A stretch of DNA of 61,643 nt from an uncultured Oscillospiraceae bacterium (GCA_947625285.1 CANQNS010000011.1:1-61643), one strand, 5' to 3'; positions 49,206-58,198 are shown, counted from the first letter of the stretch. Numbers and translations are program-made. Notes: generated by a model not told the origin, from the sequence alone.

Positions 49206-49963
49206 AGACGCTGACCCGGACCCAACGGGTCCTCTTCGGACTGGCCGCCGGGTGCCTGGCGGCGGGCGCGGTGTTTGAATTTTGTCTGGTGGGCTATTTC
49301 ATGACCGCCCTGGTCTTCTGGGGCGCGGCGGCGTGCCTTGCGTTCTTTGGGGCCCTGGCCCCGAAAAAGACGGCCTGGGCCCGCCGTCTGCGCGTCCTGG
49401 CGGCCGCCGGGCTGGCGGTGGGCTTCGGCCTGTTTCTGGCGGCGGAGATACCCATCCTGTGCCGGGCCCATTCGGACCCGGACGTCTCCGCGCCCTATCT
49501 GATCGTCTGCGGCGCGGGTATCAACGGCTCCACCCCCTCCCGGTCCATGACGGACCGGCTGGAGCGGACGCTGGACTGGCTGGCGGAGGAGCCGGAAGGC
49601 GTCGCCATCCTCTCCGGCTCCCGCGGCCCGGACGAGGACATCTCCGAGGCGGAGGCCATGTACGTCTGGCTCACGGCCCGCGGCGTCCGGCCGGACCGGC
49701 TGCTTTTGGAGGAGCGGGCGGACAACAGCCGGCAGAACATCGAATACTCCCTGGCCCTGATCGCCCAAAACGGCGGGGACCCCACCGGCCGGGTAGCCAT
49801 ACTGTCCAGCGAGTACCACCTGTACCGGCTGGGCTACATGGCGGAAAGGCTCGGCTGCCAGCCAGCGCTGGCGGCGGCCCCTACCGCGAAGACGAGCCTG
49901 TTTGTCAACTACGCCATCCGGGAGGCCTTCGCCATGTGGAAGATATACCTCTTCGGTATGTGA
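49202..49963 (+). CDS. YdcF/DUF218 family membrane protein
   Basis: 253 residues from ATG 49202, overlapping the ABC-F stop by four bases. Two hydrophobic segments (about 10-55 and 60-85) precede the DUF218 domain: LIVCGAGINGSTPSRSMTDRL, AILSGSRGPDEDISEAEAM, and ILSSEYHLYRLGYMA. Relatives (SanA, ElyC, YdcF) affect envelope integrity and vancomycin tolerance through unknown chemistry. It ends the FHA-FtsW operon, and a strong terminator follows. Confidence 0.85.
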   Translation: MKTLTRTQRVLFGLAAGCLAAGAVFEFCLVGYFMTALVFWGAAACLAFFGALAPKKTAWARRLRVLAAAGLAVGFGLFLAAEIPILCRAHSDPDVSAPYLIVCGAGINGSTPSRSMTDRLERTLDWLAEEPEGVAILSGSRGPDEDISEAEAMYVWLTARGVRPDRLLLEERADNSRQNIEYSLALIAQNGGDPTGRVAILSSEYHLYRLGYMAERLGCQPALAAAPTAKTSLFVNYAIREAFAMWKIYLFGM

Positions 49964-50003
49964 AAGATCGCCCGGCTGCAAACGCAGCCGGGCGGTCTTT
50001 TTT
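49964..50003 (+). terminator. Terminator of the FHA-FtsW operon
   Basis: 16-bp stem (49964-49979 with 49984-49999), loop AAAC, then a T-run. It sits between convergent ydcF-like and mrp genes. Confidence 0.88.
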
Positions 50004-50009
50004 CGTTTA

Positions 50010-50828
50010 TTAGATGTTTTGTGCGAAGTCCCACAGACGGGACACATCGATGTCCTCTACCTTGCCGCTGTCGCAGGCGGCGGCCACGGTCGGGTCCAGG
50101 GGCAGGCTCACAGTGTTGCCCACGCCCAGGCGCATCCCCAGCTCCTCCACATGGCTCTCACCGAAGATGTTCAGCTTCTGCCCGCAGCAAGGGCACTCGT
50201 ACCAGGCCATGTTCTCCACCAGCCCCAGCACGGGCACGTGCATCATCTCCGCCATATTGACGGCCTTTTCCACGATCATGCCCACCAGGTCCTGGGGGGT
50301 AGTCACCACCACCACGCCGTTCACCGGCAGGGACTGGAACACCGTCAGCGGCACGTCCCCGGTGCCGGGAGGCATATCCACGAACAGATAGTCCAGCTCG
50401 CCCCAGATCACGTCGGTCCAGAACTGCTTCACCGCCGAGGCGATGATGGGCCCCCGCCAGACCACCGGGTCCGTCTCGTTGTCCAGCAGCAGGTTGATGC
50501 TCATGACCTTGACGCCGTCCCGGCTCTCCAGGGCGGGCATGCCCTTGTCGGTGCCGTAGGGCCGGCCGTGGACGCCGAAGGCCATGGGGATGGAGGGGCC
50601 GGTGATATCCGCGTCCAGCACGCCCACCTTTTTGCCGCTCTTGGCCGCGCACACCGCCAGCATGGACGTTACCATGCTCTTGCCCACGCCGCCCTTGCCG
50701 CTGACTACGGCGATGACCTTCCCCACCCGGGACAGCTCGTTCACTGGCTCCAGCAGGCTCTCCGGGGCCGTGCGCTGGGCGCAGTCCACGCCGCAGCTCT
50801 CGCAGTTGTGATCGCAGTTTTCCGCCAT
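50010..50828 (-). CDS. Mrp/NBP35-family Fe-S cluster carrier ATPase
   Basis: 272 residues. N-terminal cysteine cluster CDHNCESCGVDC (residues 5-16) resembles eukaryotic and clostridial NBP35. The deviant Walker A GKGGVGKS (42-49), DADITGPS, and VDMPPGTGD follow, and ECPCCGQ near 205 gives the CPCC-type pair that holds a bridging 4Fe-4S cluster between monomers. It should transfer clusters to apo-proteins, useful for the many Fe-S and redox proteins of an anaerobe. Confidence 0.92.
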   Translation of the reverse strand: MAENCDHNCESCGVDCAQRTAPESLLEPVNELSRVGKVIAVVSGKGGVGKSMVTSMLAVCAAKSGKKVGVLDADITGPSIPMAFGVHGRPYGTDKGMPALESRDGVKVMSINLLLDNETDPVVWRGPIIASAVKQFWTDVIWGELDYLFVDMPPGTGDVPLTVFQSLPVNGVVVVTTPQDLVGMIVEKAVNMAEMMHVPVLGLVENMAWYECPCCGQKLNIFGESHVEELGMRLGVGNTVSLPLDPTVAAACDSGKVEDIDVSRLWDFAQNI

Positions 50829-50883
50829 GATATCTATCGCTCCCGTTCGCGTATTATCTATAGTCTGACGGCTCCGCCGTCTT

Positions 50884-51522
50884 TTATGACCCCATCACCA
50901 GCCGGGTCTTCACCACGCCGGGCTCCGGCGGCGCGAACCGGCCGCACAGCCGCTTCCACAGCAGGGCCAGCACGCCCAGGCCCGCCGCCGCCAGGATCAG
51001 CGACCGGGCCACAGGCCAGTCGGACCAGAGCGACCCCAGCAGCACATTGACCGCCGTAAGGGTGAACGCCCCCAGGAAAAGCCACTTCCAGTTTTTCCGC
51101 CGGAACAGCTCCCCCAGCTTTTTCTTCGGGAACAGCGCCTTGAACGCCAGCGCGAACACCCCCGCCAGCAGACCCAGCTGCAGCAAAAATCCCCCCAGCA
51201 CGGTCCACAGGGGCCCTGTCGCCGTGGCTAGCGCGGCGGGGACGGCCCCCACCGCCCACAGGGGCAGCAGGCACGCGGACTTCACCAGCGTGGGCCGCCG
51301 GATGAACCCGGCCCGGGCCCGATCCCGCCGGCTCATGCGCTCCGGCTCCTCCGCCTCCGCCAGCACCACGGGGCTGTCCAGGGGCTCCGGGGCCTCCTCG
51401 ATCTGGGAAACGGGCGTCTCGCCCCTTTGCAGGAGCTCGTCCGGGGTGTAATTTTGATACACGCCCACGCCGGCGGCCAGCGTCACCGCCGCCACGCCGG
51501 CGGCTACCTTTTTCCTGTTCAC
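50884..51522 (-). CDS. Hypothetical membrane protein
   Basis: 212 residues from a GTG at 51522 (RBS GAGGTG six bases upstream); a GTG at 51531 is the alternative. Residues 6-23 form a signal anchor, 25-65 an acidic extracytoplasmic or loop region, and 80-195 four membrane helices broken by basic loops (FPKKKLGELFRRKNWKWLF). I do not recognise the family. Neighbours (mrp, plsC) do not suggest a role. Confidence 0.7.
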   Translation of the reverse strand: MNRKKVAAGVAAVTLAAGVGVYQNYTPDELLQRGETPVSQIEEAPEPLDSPVVLAEAEEPERMSRRDRARAGFIRRPTLVKSACLLPLWAVGAVPAALATATGPLWTVLGGFLLQLGLLAGVFALAFKALFPKKKLGELFRRKNWKWLFLGAFTLTAVNVLLGSLWSDWPVARSLILAAAGLGVLALLWKRLCGRFAPPEPGVVKTRLVMGS

Positions 51523-51594
51523 CCGTCCCACCTCTTTTTCTTTCGTACCTATTTATTTAAGTATACCACATATCGGGACCTGTGAAAAGCCCCG

Positions 51595-52428
51595 TCACCC
51601 TTTGGCGGCCTGCTCCAAGAGCTGCCGCACCCGCTCCCCCAGGTCCCTGGTGGAGCCGGCGGCCACCTCCTCCGCCGGGATGCAGGCGCACAGGTCGATG
51701 GTCACGTCGGTCCCCCGCCAGGGGGCGTTTTCGTGGATCCGCTCAGTGCCGCCGATGGCGGCCACCAGGATGGGCACGGCGGCCTGCTTGGCGATCTTGA
51801 ACACCGCGTTATGGAACGGCAGCATCTCCACGGCCTTGCTGCGGGTCCCCTCCGGGTACACCCCCACGTTCACCACGTCCCGCTTCAAATAGTCCGCGGC
51901 GGCGTGGATAGTCTCGATGGCCTTGCGGGCGTCCTGCCGGTCGATGACTAGGAAATTGGCCCAGTGGATCAGCCGCACCAGGGGTATCTTCATATTCTCC
52001 GGCTTGGTGATGAAGGCCACGTCCACGCCCCTCCGACGCAGGGCCCACACCGTGGCGATGGGGTCATAGTTGGACCGGTGGTTGCCCACCAGCAAAAACC
52101 GCCCCGCCGGGACGTTTTCCCAGCCGGTCACATGGATCCGCAGCCGGCCCGCCTTGCACAGCAGCCCGATGATGGTGACGACGATCCAGCGGGCCACGGG
52201 GTGACCCTCCGTCACGGGCTTATTGAGGTCCACCGCCAGCGACAGCAAAAACACGGCGATCACCCATACCGCGACCAGGCCCAGAAACCACGCGGCATAA
52301 AAGCCCAGCAATGCCGCCACAGCCGTCCAGCCCCGCAGGTCCGCGGCCGCGGCGCACAGCCCCGCCGGCGGCAAGGCCAGCAGCGCGGCCCAGAACAGGA
52401 TATCGTCTTTTACCCGGCCCACATCCAT
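51595..52428 (-). CDS. 1-acyl-sn-glycerol-3-phosphate acyltransferase (PlsC family)
   Basis: 277 residues. Two or three N-terminal membrane helices precede the acyltransferase motifs: block I VGNHRSNYDPI (NHxxxxD) and block III VYPEGTRSK. It adds the second acyl chain in phosphatidic acid synthesis at the membrane. The long hydrophobic N-terminus is common in clostridial PlsC proteins. Related lyso-lipid acyltransferases cannot be excluded. Confidence 0.9.
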   Translation of the reverse strand: MDVGRVKDDILFWAALLALPPAGLCAAAADLRGWTAVAALLGFYAAWFLGLVAVWVIAVFLLSLAVDLNKPVTEGHPVARWIVVTIIGLLCKAGRLRIHVTGWENVPAGRFLLVGNHRSNYDPIATVWALRRRGVDVAFITKPENMKIPLVRLIHWANFLVIDRQDARKAIETIHAAADYLKRDVVNVGVYPEGTRSKAVEMLPFHNAVFKIAKQAAVPILVAAIGGTERIHENAPWRGTDVTIDLCACIPAEEVAAGSTRDLGERVRQLLEQAAKG

Positions 52429-52494
52429 CCCCCGTTTCTCTCATTTATCCCATTGTACCACATTTCCCCCGGTCCGGCAACCGTGCACAGGCCC

Positions 52495-52522
52495 TTGCAA
52501 TCCCGGGGAAAATTGGTATAAT
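52495..52522 (+). promoter_or_regulatory. Promoter of the flavodiiron fusion gene
   Basis: TTGCAA (52495-52500), 16 bases, TATAAT (52517-52522) with extended TGGTATAAT. RBS GGAGGAGG precedes ATG 52570. No obvious Rex or PerR palindrome was recognised. Confidence 0.68.
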
Positions 52523-52569
52523 ATCCTTGTTATGACGCACGCAAAACTTATCGGAGGAGGAACTCCCAT

Positions 52570-54432
52570 ATGTACTGTATCAAAAAGGTGACCGACGCCG
52601 TCAGCTGGATCGGCGGCAACGACCGGCGCATCAGCCTGTTTGAGAACGTCTACCCGGTCCCGGCGGGGGTCAGCTATAACTCTTACTTCGTGGACGACGG
52701 CCAGACCGTGGTGATCGACACGGTGGACCGGGCGGTCCGGGACGTGTTTTTTGAAAACGTCCGCCACCTGCTGGCGGGCCGGGACCTGGACTGGCTCATC
52801 GTGGATCACATGGAGCCGGACCACGCCGCCACCATCGAGGAGCTGGTCCTGCGCTGGCCCAATGTGAAGATCGTCTGCAACCAGAAGATCGCCACCATGA
52901 TGAAGCAATACTTCACCTTTGACGTGGACAGCCGCGTCCATCTGGTGAAGGAGGGGGACACCCTTTCCGTGGGCAGCCACACCTTCGCCTTCGTCATGGC
53001 CCCTATGGTCCACTGGCCGGAGGTCATGATGACCTACGAGGCGTCGGAAAAGCTCCTGTTCTCCGCGGACGCCTTCGGCTCTTTTGGGGCGTTGAACGGC
53101 GGTATCTTCGCTGATGAGATAGAGAAATTCGACATGGACGAGGCCCGCCGGTACTATACCAACATCGTGGGCAAGTACGGCAACCAGGTCCAGGCGGTGC
53201 TGAAAAAGGCCGTGGGCCTGGACATCGCCATGATCTGCCCCCTGCACGGCTATGTGTGGCGGCGGAACATCGGTGACTTTTTGGACAAGTACGTCCACTG
53301 GAGCGGGTACACGCCGGAGGACCGGGAGGTACTGATCGCCTACGCGTCCGTTTACGGCCACACGGAGAACGCCGCGGAGATACTGGCGGCGCGCCTGGCG
53401 GAAAAGGGCGTGCGCTCCGCGCTGTACGACGTGTCCGTGACCCATCCGTCCTACATCGTGGCGGAGGCGTTCCGCTGCAGCCATATCGTGTTTGCCTCCA
53501 CCACCTATAACGCGGGCGTGTTCGTGAACATGGAAAACCTCCTGCACGACATCGCCGCCCACAACCTGCAAAACCGCACCGTGGCCTTTGTGGAGAACGG
53601 CTCCTGGGCCCCCACGGCGGGCAAGCTCATGGCGGGCATCCTGGCCCCGCTGAACAACCTGACCGTCCTGGAGGACAGCCTCACCATCCGCTCCGCGCTG
53701 AAAGAGGACCAGCTGGACCAGTTGGACGCTCTGGCGGCGGCGGTGGCGGCCTCGGTCCGCGAGGACGAAGCGGCGGACCACGCAAAGCCGGCGGGCAAAG
53801 GGGAAAAGGCTCCCTCCGCCGTGGACAGCGGAGCCATCCACAAGCTGTCCTACGGTCTTTTCGTGCTGACCGCCAAAGACGGGGAAAAGGACAACGGCTG
53901 CATCATCAACACGGTCCAGCAGGTGGCCGGCTCTCCGCTGCGGGTCTCCATCTCCGTGAACAAGGAGAACCTGACCCACGACATGATCCAAAAGACCGGC
54001 GCGTTCAACGTGTCCGTGCTGACAACGGACGCGCCCATGGAGCTTTTCAAGCACTTCGGCTTCCAGTCTGGCCGGGATGCGGACAAGCTGACGGGCTGGG
54101 CCTTCTCCGCCCGGAGCGGCAACGGCCTTACCTATCTGACCCGGTTCGCCAACGCCTATATCTCCGGCAAGGTGGTCCAGGCCGTGGACTGCGGCAGCCA
54201 CACCCTGTTCGTGGCGGACGTGACGGAGGCCCGCGTCCTGTCCGGCGAGCCCAGCGTCACCTATCAATACTACTTCGACCACATCAAGCCCAAGCCCCCG
54301 GCGCTGGAGAAAAAGAAGGGCTTCGTGTGCAAGATCTGCGGCTACATCTACGAGGGCGACACCCTGCCCGCCGACTTTGTGTGCCCGCTTTGTAAGCACG
54401 GCCCGGAGGACTTCGAGCCTTTGGACCAGTAA
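52570..54432 (+). CDS. Flavodiiron protein-flavin reductase-rubredoxin fusion
   Basis: 620 residues in four modules. The metallo-beta-lactamase-like diiron domain (1-250) has all ligands: H80-x-E82-x-D84-H85, H148, D167, H226. A flavodoxin domain (about 255-395: YASVYGHTENAAE) follows, then a flavin reductase domain (about 420-580: GCIINTVQQVAG) and a C-terminal rubredoxin (CKICG...CPLCK). Flavodiiron proteins reduce O2 to water, or NO to N2O. The fused reductase and rubredoxin could let NAD(P)H drive this with few partners. A separate rubredoxin gene follows 20 bases later. Confidence 0.93.
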   Translation: MYCIKKVTDAVSWIGGNDRRISLFENVYPVPAGVSYNSYFVDDGQTVVIDTVDRAVRDVFFENVRHLLAGRDLDWLIVDHMEPDHAATIEELVLRWPNVKIVCNQKIATMMKQYFTFDVDSRVHLVKEGDTLSVGSHTFAFVMAPMVHWPEVMMTYEASEKLLFSADAFGSFGALNGGIFADEIEKFDMDEARRYYTNIVGKYGNQVQAVLKKAVGLDIAMICPLHGYVWRRNIGDFLDKYVHWSGYTPEDREVLIAYASVYGHTENAAEILAARLAEKGVRSALYDVSVTHPSYIVAEAFRCSHIVFASTTYNAGVFVNMENLLHDIAAHNLQNRTVAFVENGSWAPTAGKLMAGILAPLNNLTVLEDSLTIRSALKEDQLDQLDALAAAVAASVREDEAADHAKPAGKGEKAPSAVDSGAIHKLSYGLFVLTAKDGEKDNGCIINTVQQVAGSPLRVSISVNKENLTHDMIQKTGAFNVSVLTTDAPMELFKHFGFQSGRDADKLTGWAFSARSGNGLTYLTRFANAYISGKVVQAVDCGSHTLFVADVTEARVLSGEPSVTYQYYFDHIKPKPPALEKKKGFVCKICGYIYEGDTLPADFVCPLCKHGPEDFEPLDQ

Positions 54433-54452
54433 ATATTTAGGAGGACAAAAAA

Positions 54453-54608
54453 ATGAAGTATGTTTGCGACCTGTGCGGCTGGACCTATGACGAGGCCGCC
54501 GGCGACCCCGAGCACGGCATCGCCCCCGGCACCAAGTGGGAGGACCTGCCCGCGGATTTCGAGTGCCCCCTGTGCGGCGCGGGCAAGGACGACTTCTCCA
54601 AGGAGTGA
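54453..54608 (+). CDS. Rubredoxin
   Basis: 51 residues. Two CxxCG knuckles (C5-DLC8-G and C38-PLC41-G) bind a single iron; the aromatic core (Y3, Y12, W29, F36) and [16 protein letters not shown] are typical. AGGAGG lies eight bases before ATG 54453. It carries single electrons, probably to the adjacent flavodiiron protein, and ends the operon. Confidence 0.95.
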   Translation: MKYVCDLCGWTYDEAAGDPEHGIAPGTKWEDLPADFECPLCGAGKDDFSKE

Positions 54609-54619
54609 GCTGCGCGCAG

Positions 54620-54651
54620 AAAAGCCCTCCGGCCTTGGCCGGAGGGCTTTT
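54620..54651 (+). terminator. Terminator after rubredoxin, first of two identical hairpins
   Basis: AAAAGCCCTCCGGCC pairs with GGCCGGAGGGCTTTT around TT. The same 31-base hairpin recurs 210 bases downstream. Confidence 0.82.
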
Positions 54652-54830
54652 CAGACTGCCAAAGAATGGATGAATGGGAGCGAAGGCCGGTCAGGCCGAG
54701 CCGCGCGGCGGGGCCGCGCGTGAAGTCAAAAGCCGTAATACATCAGGTTTTTGACTTCCTGCCGGCGGGATTCATTTCCGCCGAGCAGCTTATATCGGAG
54801 CGGTCAAAAAACTTGTTTTTTGACAAGCTC
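54652..54830. repeat. Hairpin cluster between two identical terminators
   Basis: Consecutive stems: 54702-54709/54713-54720 (8 bp), 54722-54731/54749-54758 (10 bp), 54764-54770/54776-54782 (7 bp with one G-U) and 54803-54811/54816-54824 (9 bp, loop CTTG). No coding potential. Similar in style, not in sequence, to 12624-12816 and 26358-26478. Confidence 0.6.
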
Positions 54831-54861
54831 AAAGCCCTCCGGCCTTGGCCGGAGGGCTTTT
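54831..54861. terminator. Second copy of the terminator hairpin, 3' of the sortase-anchored gene
   Basis: Identical to 54621-54651. Being palindromic with A- and T-runs at its ends, it can end the leftward transcript of the surface protein gene. Confidence 0.75.
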
Positions 54862-54874
54862 GCTGTGTTGTGTT

Positions 54875-57800
54875 TTACTTGTTCTTTCTGCGGCGGACCG
54901 CTATGCCAGCCAGGCCGGCCAGGCACAGGGTCAGCATACCCGCGTACAGGGCCAGGGGGGCCTCGTCGCCGGTGTTGGGGGACGTCGCCCCGCCGCTGCC
55001 GGAGCCGCCGCTGGGGGCCGCCACGATGCTGAAGGTGACGGTCTTGGTGGACGCAGCGTCAAGACCCTGGGTGCCAAGGGATTTGATGGTCACGGTGGCC
55101 GTGCCCACGTTCACGTTGTTGGACCACTCCAGCTCATAGTCCACACCCTCCACCAGAGGATGCTCCTTGTCGCCGTTGATGTACACGACTACCTTGGGCG
55201 TGATGGCCGAGCCGGTGTAGGTCTGGTTCGGGATGGGGTCCACCTCCGCGTCCGCGATGCTGTTACTGCTTATCACCGCGTAGGGGGAGAACAGGTTGGA
55301 GGAGAACAGCAGATAGTTGCCGCTTACAGTGGTGGGCAGCTTCTGCCAACTGTCGTCATGGTACCGGGCCACATAGAAGATGGGGCCGCCGCTCCCGGGC
55401 TTCGCAACAGAGAGCTGGATGGGCGTGGCGATCTGGGTGATGTTGCTGGTCTGGCTGCCGCCGCCACTGATACTGGCACTCGTCACAGTCACCTTGATCT
55501 GGATGTCATAGTAATTCTCCAGCGTTTGCCCGGCCCCGGTAGGATAAGTTTGGCCATCCACGGGGTTCTTAGCATTATCATCCACGGTCAGCTCCGTACT
55601 GACGGTCATGGAGCCCTCCGTGCCCGCGCCAGCCTCTTGGATGGCGTTATAGAGGGTCTCGTCCATCCCGGCGGGGCAGGTGGCGCTGTTCAGGGCCTGG
55701 GTTACCGCCGCGCTGGCGGCGGCCGACAGAGCGTCCTTCACACCCTGCTCGTTGGGTATGCCCGAAGGCACCGTGGGATTAGGCGTCGGCGGGTCCAGCT
55801 TGGTGAGGGTGTAGTCCTTTGTATCGCTCGTGGTAGCCTTCAACGTGCCGGAAAGCCCATCGGAAAACTCAGCATCGCTGGCCGTATAGGTGTGGACACC
55901 ATTTGCCAGGTAAGTGGGGGCTTTCCACTTGTCAGGTTCAGCACTCTTCTCGAGCTTCACGCTGGTAGAGCTCAACTGCGCACCGCAGACGGAGCAGACA
56001 GCCGTGGCTGTCACGTCACCATCGGTCAAGCCGCTGTCGCCCTTCGCCAGTTCATCGGCGTCGCTGGGCCAATTGTAGGTCACAGCACCCAGCTTATGCC
56101 CCTGAGCCGTGAGGGTCACTTCTTTCACAGGATAGGTATAGGACGTGGACGGCTGGGCGTCAGTTATTGCAAGCGTCGCGGTGTATTTGGCGGTGCCGTT
56201 CGTGGTGCAAGTCGCGGCCTCGACATCCTTCGCTATGGTGGCGGCCACTTCTTTGCCTTCTGTGGAGCCGTAGCCAGTGGCATCATCGCAGCCGGGACGC
56301 CCGCACTTCACCTTGGCCGTCGCCGTCACGCTGTCGGGGGCAGTTTCATTCGCCCAGATAAGCGTGGGAGCCACATCCGGCCACTGGTGGCCCAGGGGTT
56401 GGTACTTGATCGGCTCCGGAATCTCCTCGGTCTTGGGGTCCTTGCCGCCGCCATCCCAGTGGTTATTTTCTCCTTCCGGCAGCTCAACAGTGGCCTCATA
56501 GACCATGCTCCCGGAAGCCACACAGTTGGGCTTTGTGCTCTCGCCCTCCACATAGCTGCCGTTGGTCCCAACCTTAGCAGTAGACTTCACGCTCTTTGGC
56601 CCATCGACATCATCGTTGTGCTTGTCGTTAGTGCAGGTCAGGGTCACGCTGATGGTGGGATCATACAGGTAATTCGGGGCCTCCGGCACCTTGTTCCCCC
56701 ACTCGAACGAAACCTCATAGCTGTGGCCCAGGACCGTGTTAGAGACTTCCTTCGGCGTAGCACTGTAGGTCTGCGTGTCATCTTCAAAGGTGGCGGTGGC
56801 GGTATAGGTGACCTTGCCCGGCGTCGTGCAGGTCGCGCCGTCCGTGACACTTTCGATCTTCACTTGGCCGTCCACATCATGGCCTGTTCCGTCAGGACCG
56901 AGCGTGCAGTGCCGCGTGGCCGTGATGGTGTTGTCGGCCGTCCAGCCGCTCCACACGACTTCCTTTTCATATTCATGCGATTTCCGCGGGATGGTGAACC
57001 CTTCAGTATCAGCCGTCGCCGTTACTTCGGTTGTCTCGTCCGGGCCGCCTTTACCGACAAAGGTCGCCTCCGCGTGATAGGTTACCGTGCCGTCCGCCAC
57101 GCAGGTCGCGTCTTTCCGGGTCTCCGTGACAGTGACCTGGTTATCCTTGGGGTCCTGCTTGAAGCCGCACACCTGGCAGGTGCGTTTGGCTTCGGCGGTC
57201 GCGCTCTGATAGTCAGCGGTCCAGGTAAACTCAGCGTCATTCCATGTGTGGCCATTCTTGGGGGCCGTTTCGACTTCCGTGGAGGTCTTGGTGAATGCTT
57301 CCTTGTCACCAAGGGTCCAGTTGCCGGAAGCCGTAAAGGTGGACTTCTCCGGCTCGGTGCAACTCGCCATCTTGGTTTTTGACTGTTGTAACCCGCGGTT
57401 CTCAACGGTGCATTCAACCTCGTCCGTCTGGCCGCAGCCGCCCGGCGTGATGCACTTGCGTGTCACCGTGCACTTGACGCTATTGGCATTCACCGGAGAA
57501 CCCTCCAGGCCCTCCCATTTTGCGTCCTGCTCTTCCCATTCGTGCTGCAGCGCGGGGATCTCTACGTCGTTCTGGGACCAATTGCATCCTGGGGTCTTGC
57601 AGCGCAAGTTCTCCTTGCCGGGTTTACCGCAGCTTGCCGTGTCAACCACAGTCTCCTCGACATCGTGGTCGCCGTAATCACCAGCTCCTGGCCCATCCCG
57701 GTGCTGCAGAGTGATGGAGGTCGTATTCGACGCCTGGAAATCATAGCGGGGGCTACCCATGTCATCAGATAAAGTACTTATTTGGGCTCCGATAGAACGA

Positions 57801-58198
57801 GCACCGACATCGATATCACTAGCTATTTGTGCTCTTATTGTTAAAGCAACCCAGCTAGGGCTCGATTCACCACTCTCACCCATGGGAGCGTAGCGGTAAG
57901 TATTCCCATCAAGATATGACTCACTAGCAATAGATTCCTGGCTAATACCAGTGAGAACGCTGTCTGGATCAACAGAAAACGTCAGGCCCCCGATTGAAGT
58001 ACCTGTAGGATTATTTACAGTAAAACTTACAGTGACTGGATCACCATAATGATAGGGCCCCGTACCAGATGTCACGGCAACAGTGATCGTCACCTGTCCG
58101 CCACCGCTCGCAAGAGCGGTGACAGACAGGGCGGACAGGACCAGTATGGCAGAGAGAAGACAAATCAATATTCTATTGGCTGCCGATACTTTTTTCAT
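54875..58198 (-). CDS. Large secreted repeat protein with sortase-type C-terminal anchor
   Basis: 1107 residues. A signal peptide (1-32) precedes a cohesin/DUF11-like immunoglobulin domain (33-180). A long array of roughly 80-100-residue modules follows, each with a pattern of C-xx-x-G-x-V-T-Y-x-A-T and an ending GH-x-Y/L, several with zinc-ribbon-like CxxPGC or CTxPGGCG pairs. A conserved SPNTGDE sorting motif, membrane helix and RRRKNK tail close the protein. It is probably covalently fixed to peptidoglycan by a sortase encoded elsewhere. Base composition is lower in GC than its neighbours, especially in the N-terminal third. The likely role is adhesion; ligand unknown. Confidence 0.82.
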   Translation of the reverse strand: MKKVSAANRILICLLSAILVLSALSVTALASGGGQVTITVAVTSGTGPYHYGDPVTVSFTVNNPTGTSIGGLTFSVDPDSVLTGISQESIASESYLDGNTYRYAPMGESGESSPSWVALTIRAQIASDIDVGARSIGAQISTLSDDMGSPRYDFQASNTTSITLQHRDGPGAGDYGDHDVEETVVDTASCGKPGKENLRCKTPGCNWSQNDVEIPALQHEWEEQDAKWEGLEGSPVNANSVKCTVTRKCITPGGCGQTDEVECTVENRGLQQSKTKMASCTEPEKSTFTASGNWTLGDKEAFTKTSTEVETAPKNGHTWNDAEFTWTADYQSATAEAKRTCQVCGFKQDPKDNQVTVTETRKDATCVADGTVTYHAEATFVGKGGPDETTEVTATADTEGFTIPRKSHEYEKEVVWSGWTADNTITATRHCTLGPDGTGHDVDGQVKIESVTDGATCTTPGKVTYTATATFEDDTQTYSATPKEVSNTVLGHSYEVSFEWGNKVPEAPNYLYDPTISVTLTCTNDKHNDDVDGPKSVKSTAKVGTNGSYVEGESTKPNCVASGSMVYEATVELPEGENNHWDGGGKDPKTEEIPEPIKYQPLGHQWPDVAPTLIWANETAPDSVTATAKVKCGRPGCDDATGYGSTEGKEVAATIAKDVEAATCTTNGTAKYTATLAITDAQPSTSYTYPVKEVTLTAQGHKLGAVTYNWPSDADELAKGDSGLTDGDVTATAVCSVCGAQLSSTSVKLEKSAEPDKWKAPTYLANGVHTYTASDAEFSDGLSGTLKATTSDTKDYTLTKLDPPTPNPTVPSGIPNEQGVKDALSAAASAAVTQALNSATCPAGMDETLYNAIQEAGAGTEGSMTVSTELTVDDNAKNPVDGQTYPTGAGQTLENYYDIQIKVTVTSASISGGGSQTSNITQIATPIQLSVAKPGSGGPIFYVARYHDDSWQKLPTTVSGNYLLFSSNLFSPYAVISSNSIADAEVDPIPNQTYTGSAITPKVVVYINGDKEHPLVEGVDYELEWSNNVNVGTATVTIKSLGTQGLDAASTKTVTFSIVAAPSGGSGSGGATSPNTGDEAPLALYAGMLTLCLAGLAGIAVRRRKNK

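Noticed and set aside
54845-57382. 845-codon open frame on the plus strand opposite the sortase-anchored gene
   Set aside because: No RBS and no domain. The minus-strand frame has signal peptide, repeats and anchor, so this is a shadow.
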